NCBI RefSeq assembly: GCF_023653455.1
Contig: NZ_JAKEDR010000032.1
Span: 1 to 26,121, forward strand
Source of the DNA: Paraclostridium ghonii
GTDB lineage: Bacteria > Bacillota > Clostridia > Peptostreptococcales > Peptostreptococcaceae
Direction: 5' to 3'
Length of the DNA: 26,121 bases
The position numbers and the translations under genes are program-made. Shown here piece by piece: positions 22,768 through 26,121 of the stretch; position 1 is the first letter of the stretch, and each line of letters starts with the position of its first letter. Below the pieces are notes generated by a model that had not been told where the DNA came from, did not search any database, and was given only the letters and a program-made list of their open reading frames with translations.

Positions 22768-25392
22768 CTACTTTGTCTCATACCAAGAGTCTCCTGTATT
22801 CAAATCTACGTCTAAACTAACATCCATAGATATAGCATGTTCCATTTCGTCTTTTACAATTTTAGATACTACATCTAGTTCTTCTTGTATGCATTCAATT
22901 ATAAGCTCATCGTGAACTTGAAGAACTAACTTTGATTTTAGATTTTTTTCTTCTAATTTTTTATATACATTAACCATGGCTATTTTTATTACATCTGCAG
23001 CACTACCTTGTATTGGCGCATTCATAGCTAATCTTTTTCCTAAGTTTTTAAGAATTATATTAGAAGCTTTTATTTCTGGTATATACCTTCTTCTATTTAA
23101 AATAGTTTTTACATATCCATCTTTTTTTGCTTCTTCAATTGTATTGTCCATATACGATTTTATATCTTCATAAGTATTTAGATAGCTATCAATATAATTT
23201 TTCGCTTCTTTAACTGGTATATGAAGATTTTTAGATAATCCAAAATCGCTTATACCATATACTATACCAAAGTTTACTGCTTTTGCGGCACTTCTTTGCT
23301 CACTTGTTACATCATTTATATCTATACCAAATACTTGTGATGCTGTTTTTGTGTGTATATCAACGTTATGATTAAATGCATCTATCATATGCTCATCCTG
23401 ACTCATATGTGCTAAAACCCTTAATTCGATTTGTGAGTAATCTGCATCTACTAATTTATAACCTTTATCTGCTATAAACACTTTTCTTATATTCCTACCT
23501 AATTCTAACCTTACAGGTATATTTTGAAGATTCGGTTCTGTAGATGAAATCCTTCCAGTAGTTGTTATCGTTTGATTAAATGATGAATGAATTCTATGAC
23601 TTATAGGATTTATTATATTTATAAGCCCATCTACATAAGTAGATTTTAATTTTACAATTTGTCTATATTCAGTTATTTTATCTATGATTTCATGTTTATC
23701 ACTTAATTGCTCTAATACTTCAGCATTAGTTGAATATCCTGTTTTAGTTTTCTTTATAACTGGAAGTCCTAATTTTTCAAATAAAATAACACCTAGTTGC
23801 TTTGGAGAATTTATATTAAAATCCGCTCCAGCAAGATTGTATATTTCCTCTTCAAGTTTGTCTATAGATACTTTAAACTCTTCCCCTAATTCTATTAATT
23901 TTTCTTTATCTACCATTACTCCTTCATATTCCATGTAACCTAACACTTCTACTAGAGGCATCTCTACATGATAAAATAACCCATCCATATCCATACTAAC
24001 TAGCTTTTCTTCCATTTTAGGGATTACTTTTTCAACAAGTTGAACTATACTTCCTATTGTCTTATCTCTTTCTTCTTTTTCTAGATCTTCATATTTTTTT
24101 GCTTTAACACCTTTTCCTAATAGCTCTTCAGTTGATTTTATCTTTTGTCCAAAATAATTCATTGCTATTGAGTCATACGTATAATTAGAGCTACTAGAAT
24201 CAATAAGATACTCAGCTATAGATATATCAAAGTACATATTACTTAAAGATATATTGTACGGTCTTAAAGCTATATAATCTTCTTTTAGGTTATATCCATA
24301 AATTCTTATATCTTCATCTATTAATAACTCTTTTATCTCATCTATTTGATTCTCATCAATGTAGAATACGTCTTCTCCATCAACGCTTAAGTACATATTT
24401 ATTATATTTTTTTCAAGTATATTGCCACTTCTAGCTATAGTTTTTAGTATTAGTTTTCCTTTATCCTTTACCTTTTTTATGAAGTTTTTTACTTCCTCAA
24501 GCTTATTTATCACTACTTCAATATCCTCTGTGTCTGAATCTAATCTATGTATTAAGCTGTTAAAATTGAGTTTATTAAAAACTTCTATTAATTCTGACTT
24601 ATCATAGTTTCCAAACTCTAACTTTTCTAAGTCAATATCTATTGGAACATCTCTTATTATTGTAGCTAATTTTTTACTCATTATTGCAAGTTCTTTATTC
24701 TCTTCTATTTTTTTCTTAGTACTTCCTTTTACAGATTCAATATTTTCTATTATATTTTCAATGCTTCCAAATTCCTTTATAAGCTTAATACCTGTTACCT
24801 CTCCAATTCCAGGAACTCCAGGTATATTATCCGATTTATCTCCCATTAGACCTTTTAAGTCTATAAATTGAGTAGGTGTCATTTCATATCTTTTTTCAAC
24901 TTCATCAAAGTCATATTCGTCAACCTCTCCTACTCCCTTTTTAGTTATAAGAGTAGTTGTATCCTTTGAAGCTAATTGTATTGCATCTTTATCGCCTGTA
25001 ACAATATATACTTTATATCCTTCTTTTTCTGCATTTAATGATACCGTTCCTATTATATCATCTGCTTCATACCCTTCAATTTCTAATCTATTTATATTAA
25101 AAGCATCTAATAAATTCTTTAACGGCTCTAACTGTTGTTTCAACTCATCTGGCATTTTTTTTCTTCCAGCTTTATATTCTTTATATTCTAAATGTCTAAA
25201 AGTTGGAGCTTTTTTATCAAAAGCAACACTAATATGTGTAGGTTTATATGTATCAATTAGCTTAAATAACATATTTGTAAATCCAAATATGCCATTTGTA
25301 TGTAAACCTTCTTTATTTGTTAAGTCAGGCAATGCATAAAAAGCCCTATTAACAATTGAATTTCCATCTATTATAATTAACGTTTTTTCCAA
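22768..25392 (-). CDS. polA: DNA polymerase I (5' nuclease and polymerase; proofreading domain degenerate)
   Basis: Fills gaps and removes RNA primers in replication and repair. Numbering is from a TTG at 25392 (874 residues). The 5' nuclease domain (1 to about 290) has D9 (IIIDGNS), EADD (109-112), TGDKD (132-136) and GDKSDNIPGVPGIG (184-197). The middle 3'-5' exonuclease-like domain has lost the first Asp/Glu motif and the final Tyr/Asp motif, keeping only NLKED, so proofreading is probably absent. The polymerase domain has motif A DADYSQIELR (649-658), motif B from R700 to Y712 (K704, F708) and motif C H827-D828-E829. The TTG has an AGGAGTG site 6 bases upstream. An ATG at 25458 would add 22 unrelated residues and lies upstream of a candidate -10. 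Confidence 0.95.
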   Translation of the reverse strand: MEKTLIIIDGNSIVNRAFYALPDLTNKEGLHTNGIFGFTNMLFKLIDTYKPTHISVAFDKKAPTFRHLEYKEYKAGRKKMPDELKQQLEPLKNLLDAFNINRLEIEGYEADDIIGTVSLNAEKEGYKVYIVTGDKDAIQLASKDTTTLITKKGVGEVDEYDFDEVEKRYEMTPTQFIDLKGLMGDKSDNIPGVPGIGEVTGIKLIKEFGSIENIIENIESVKGSTKKKIEENKELAIMSKKLATIIRDVPIDIDLEKLEFGNYDKSELIEVFNKLNFNSLIHRLDSDTEDIEVVINKLEEVKNFIKKVKDKGKLILKTIARSGNILEKNIINMYLSVDGEDVFYIDENQIDEIKELLIDEDIRIYGYNLKEDYIALRPYNISLSNMYFDISIAEYLIDSSSSNYTYDSIAMNYFGQKIKSTEELLGKGVKAKKYEDLEKEERDKTIGSIVQLVEKVIPKMEEKLVSMDMDGLFYHVEMPLVEVLGYMEYEGVMVDKEKLIELGEEFKVSIDKLEEEIYNLAGADFNINSPKQLGVILFEKLGLPVIKKTKTGYSTNAEVLEQLSDKHEIIDKITEYRQIVKLKSTYVDGLINIINPISHRIHSSFNQTITTTGRISSTEPNLQNIPVRLELGRNIRKVFIADKGYKLVDADYSQIELRVLAHMSQDEHMIDAFNHNVDIHTKTASQVFGIDINDVTSEQRSAAKAVNFGIVYGISDFGLSKNLHIPVKEAKNYIDSYLNTYEDIKSYMDNTIEEAKKDGYVKTILNRRRYIPEIKASNIILKNLGKRLAMNAPIQGSAADVIKIAMVNVYKKLEEKNLKSKLVLQVHDELIIECIQEELDVVSKIVKDEMEHAISMDVSLDVDLNTGDSWYETK

Positions 25393-25438
25393 GTTTATCA
25401 CTCCTAATTTTTTATACTCTTTAGTATTGCCAATTCGT

Positions 25439-25444
25439 ATTATA
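25439..25444 (-). promoter_or_regulatory. Candidate -10 box of the polA operon
   Basis: TATAAT on the minus strand (25444-25439), about 47 bases before the TTG start. No convincing -35 is visible and the DNA is AT-rich, so this is tentative. Confidence 0.33.
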
Positions 25445-25488
25445 TTTAATATTACCATATTATTGATTGTATATTAAGGCTAAATATA

Positions 25489-25517
25489 TTGCGAAACGTT
25501 TTTATTCCTGTTATAAT
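25489..25517 (+). promoter_or_regulatory. Strong promoter of tRNA-Leu
   Basis: TTGCGA (25489-25494), a 17-base spacer and a perfect TATAAT (25512-25517) with an extended -10 TG at 25509-25510. Transcription would start about 7 bases before the mature tRNA. Confidence 0.85.
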
Positions 25518-25530
25518 AAATATATATCGA

Positions 25531-25617
25531 GCCGGTTTGCTGGAATCGGCAGACGGGGCGGACTCAAAATCCGTTGGTAGTGATACCGTGTGGGTTCAAG
25601 TCCCACAACCGGCACCA
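25531..25617 (+). tRNA. tRNA-Leu (anticodon CAA), CCA encoded
   Basis: Complete type II tRNA. The acceptor stem is GCCGGTT (25531-25537) paired with AACCGGC (25607-25613), then discriminator A and an encoded CCA (25615-25617). The anticodon stem is 25558-25562 with 25570-25574, and the loop CTCAAAA carries anticodon CAA at 25565-25567, which reads UUG leucine codons. A long variable arm (25575-25587, GGTA / TACC) is diagnostic of Leu/Ser/Tyr. The T-arm is GTGGG-TTCAAGT-CCCAC (25590-25606). It stands alone, with its own promoter and terminator. Confidence 0.97.
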
Positions 25618-25632
25618 TTCGTATTTCAAAGG

Positions 25633-25661
25633 GCTTCAATCATTTTGATTGAAGCTTTTTT
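25633..25661 (+). terminator. Terminator after tRNA-Leu
   Basis: Perfect 10-bp stem GCTTCAATCA / TGATTGAAGC (25633-25642 and 25646-25655) with a 3-base loop and six Ts. It starts 16 bases after the tRNA CCA end. Confidence 0.88.
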
Positions 25662-25700
25662 GTTTGTTTTAATATATTGTTGTAAAACTATTTAAATATA

Positions 25701-25735
25701 TAAAGCATTAGATATCACAGGTATCTAATGCTTTA
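25701..25735. terminator. Hairpin between tRNA-Leu and the SASP gene
   Basis: A perfect 14-bp inverted repeat (TAAAGCATTAGATA at 25701-25714, its complement at 25722-25735) with a 7-base loop lies 13 bases beyond the SASP stop codon. It is the expected place for the SASP terminator on the minus strand, but the following tract is only T-rich (TTTA then ATATTT), not a clean T-run. Confidence 0.6.
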
Positions 25736-25747
25736 TAATTTAAGGTA

Positions 25748-25969
25748 TTATTTTTTATTATTATATTCTCTTAATAGAATTTCTTCTCCCATTTGAACTA
25801 ATTTCTTAGACATAACTGCACCTAAACTACCTGGTATACCTTCATCACTATTAAAAGAAATATTACTTTTCTCAATATTAAGGTTTAGTGGTCCTAATTC
25901 ATTTGCTATTTCTAATTTCATCTCATTTAAAGCCTGTTTTGCATTGTTCACTAGTGGTTTATTAGCCAT
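25748..25969 (-). CDS. Alpha/beta-type small acid-soluble spore protein (divergent)
   Basis: SASPs coat and protect spore DNA and are degraded by the GPR protease at germination. The 73-residue protein has the two conserved family segments. The first is KLEIANELG at 18-26, with the GPR cleavage position between E20 and I21. The second is GSLGAVMSKKLVQMGEEIL at 47-65. The middle (about 27-46) is longer and different from the usual alpha/beta type, and the usual GSVGGEITKR-like form is altered to GSLGAVMSKK. A GGAGGG site precedes the ATG. I see no clear SigG promoter in the 150 bases upstream, which otherwise hold nothing recognisable. The gene marks the organism as a spore-former. Confidence 0.9.
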   Translation of the reverse strand: MANKPLVNNAKQALNEMKLEIANELGPLNLNIEKSNISFNSDEGIPGSLGAVMSKKLVQMGEEILLREYNNKK

Positions 25970-26121
25970 ATAGATGCCCTCCTTAAAATGTCTTTAAATA
26001 TAGCCTTAGCAATTTAATGCTTTATTATTCTGATTATATATTTAAGTCATTTTTTAACTATTATTACTTAGCTTTTAATATTTTTTTATATTTAGCATTT
26101 ATATATGCTGTAATCTATTAT

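Noticed and set aside
25489..25695. 68-codon plus-strand ORF across the tRNA-Leu
   Set aside because: It runs through the tRNA and begins within its promoter, so it cannot be a real protein gene.
1..26121. Mobile element, prophage, CRISPR array or defence island
   Set aside because: I saw no transposase, integrase, spaced direct-repeat array or defence-type genes; the gene content is core metabolism, cell wall and division.

Overview
This window looks like a chromosomal core segment of a low-GC, strictly anaerobic, spore-forming Firmicute of the Peptostreptococcaceae, with a Clostridioides difficile-type gene order. The evidence is AT-rich DNA, G-rich Shine-Dalgarno sites, a complete six-gene Rnf complex, an A-type flavodiiron protein, an alpha/beta spore protein gene and a linked mre/min shape cluster. 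The order polA-coaE-SLT, rnfCDGEAB, maf-radC-mreBCD-PBP2-minCDE-rodA-mgsA matches what I remember of C. difficile, but I cannot fix the species. I see no transposon, prophage or CRISPR array.

Layout. Almost everything is on the minus strand, so transcription runs from high to low coordinates. At the right edge are an alpha/beta-type SASP gene (minus) and a type II tRNA-Leu(CAA) with its own strong promoter and terminator (plus). Next comes polA-coaE-SLT-orphan lipoprotein SBP (25392 to 19902), tightly spaced or overlapping and closed by a terminator. A 351-bp intergenic region follows. It holds a strong plus-strand terminator with no plus-strand gene before it, a candidate small RNA. Then come three single genes: an unrecognised 202-aa protein, a secreted or anchored EEP-family enzyme and a SPOR-domain membrane protein. 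The rnfCDGEAB operon (16949 to 11865) has a promoter overlapped by an 18-bp inverted repeat and ends in a terminator. A good SigA-type promoter then starts maf-radC-mreBCD-mrdA-minCDE (11706 to 3040), which ends at a terminator after minE. rodA-mgsA follows and meets the convergent plus-strand fprA at a shared bidirectional terminator.

How the genes fit together. The Rnf complex couples reduced ferredoxin oxidation to NAD+ reduction and ion pumping, and FprA detoxifies oxygen or nitric oxide. MreB/C/D, RodA and PBP2 form the elongasome, MinC/D/E position the division septum, and Maf is linked to nucleotide hygiene and septum control. The SLT enzyme cuts peptidoglycan, and the SPOR protein probably binds it. 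PolA and CoaE are housekeeping.

Several starts were chosen on ribosome-binding evidence: minE at 3324, maf at 11706, the SBP at 21608, polA at a TTG (25392), rnfB at a TTG, and mreC and the SLT gene at GTG. The most interesting unexplained items are the candidate small RNA with C-rich anti-Shine-Dalgarno motifs, the rnf operator-like repeat, the two charged insertions and possible zinc site in PBP2, and the possible tandem SAP/Rho-N-like motifs in the 202-aa protein.
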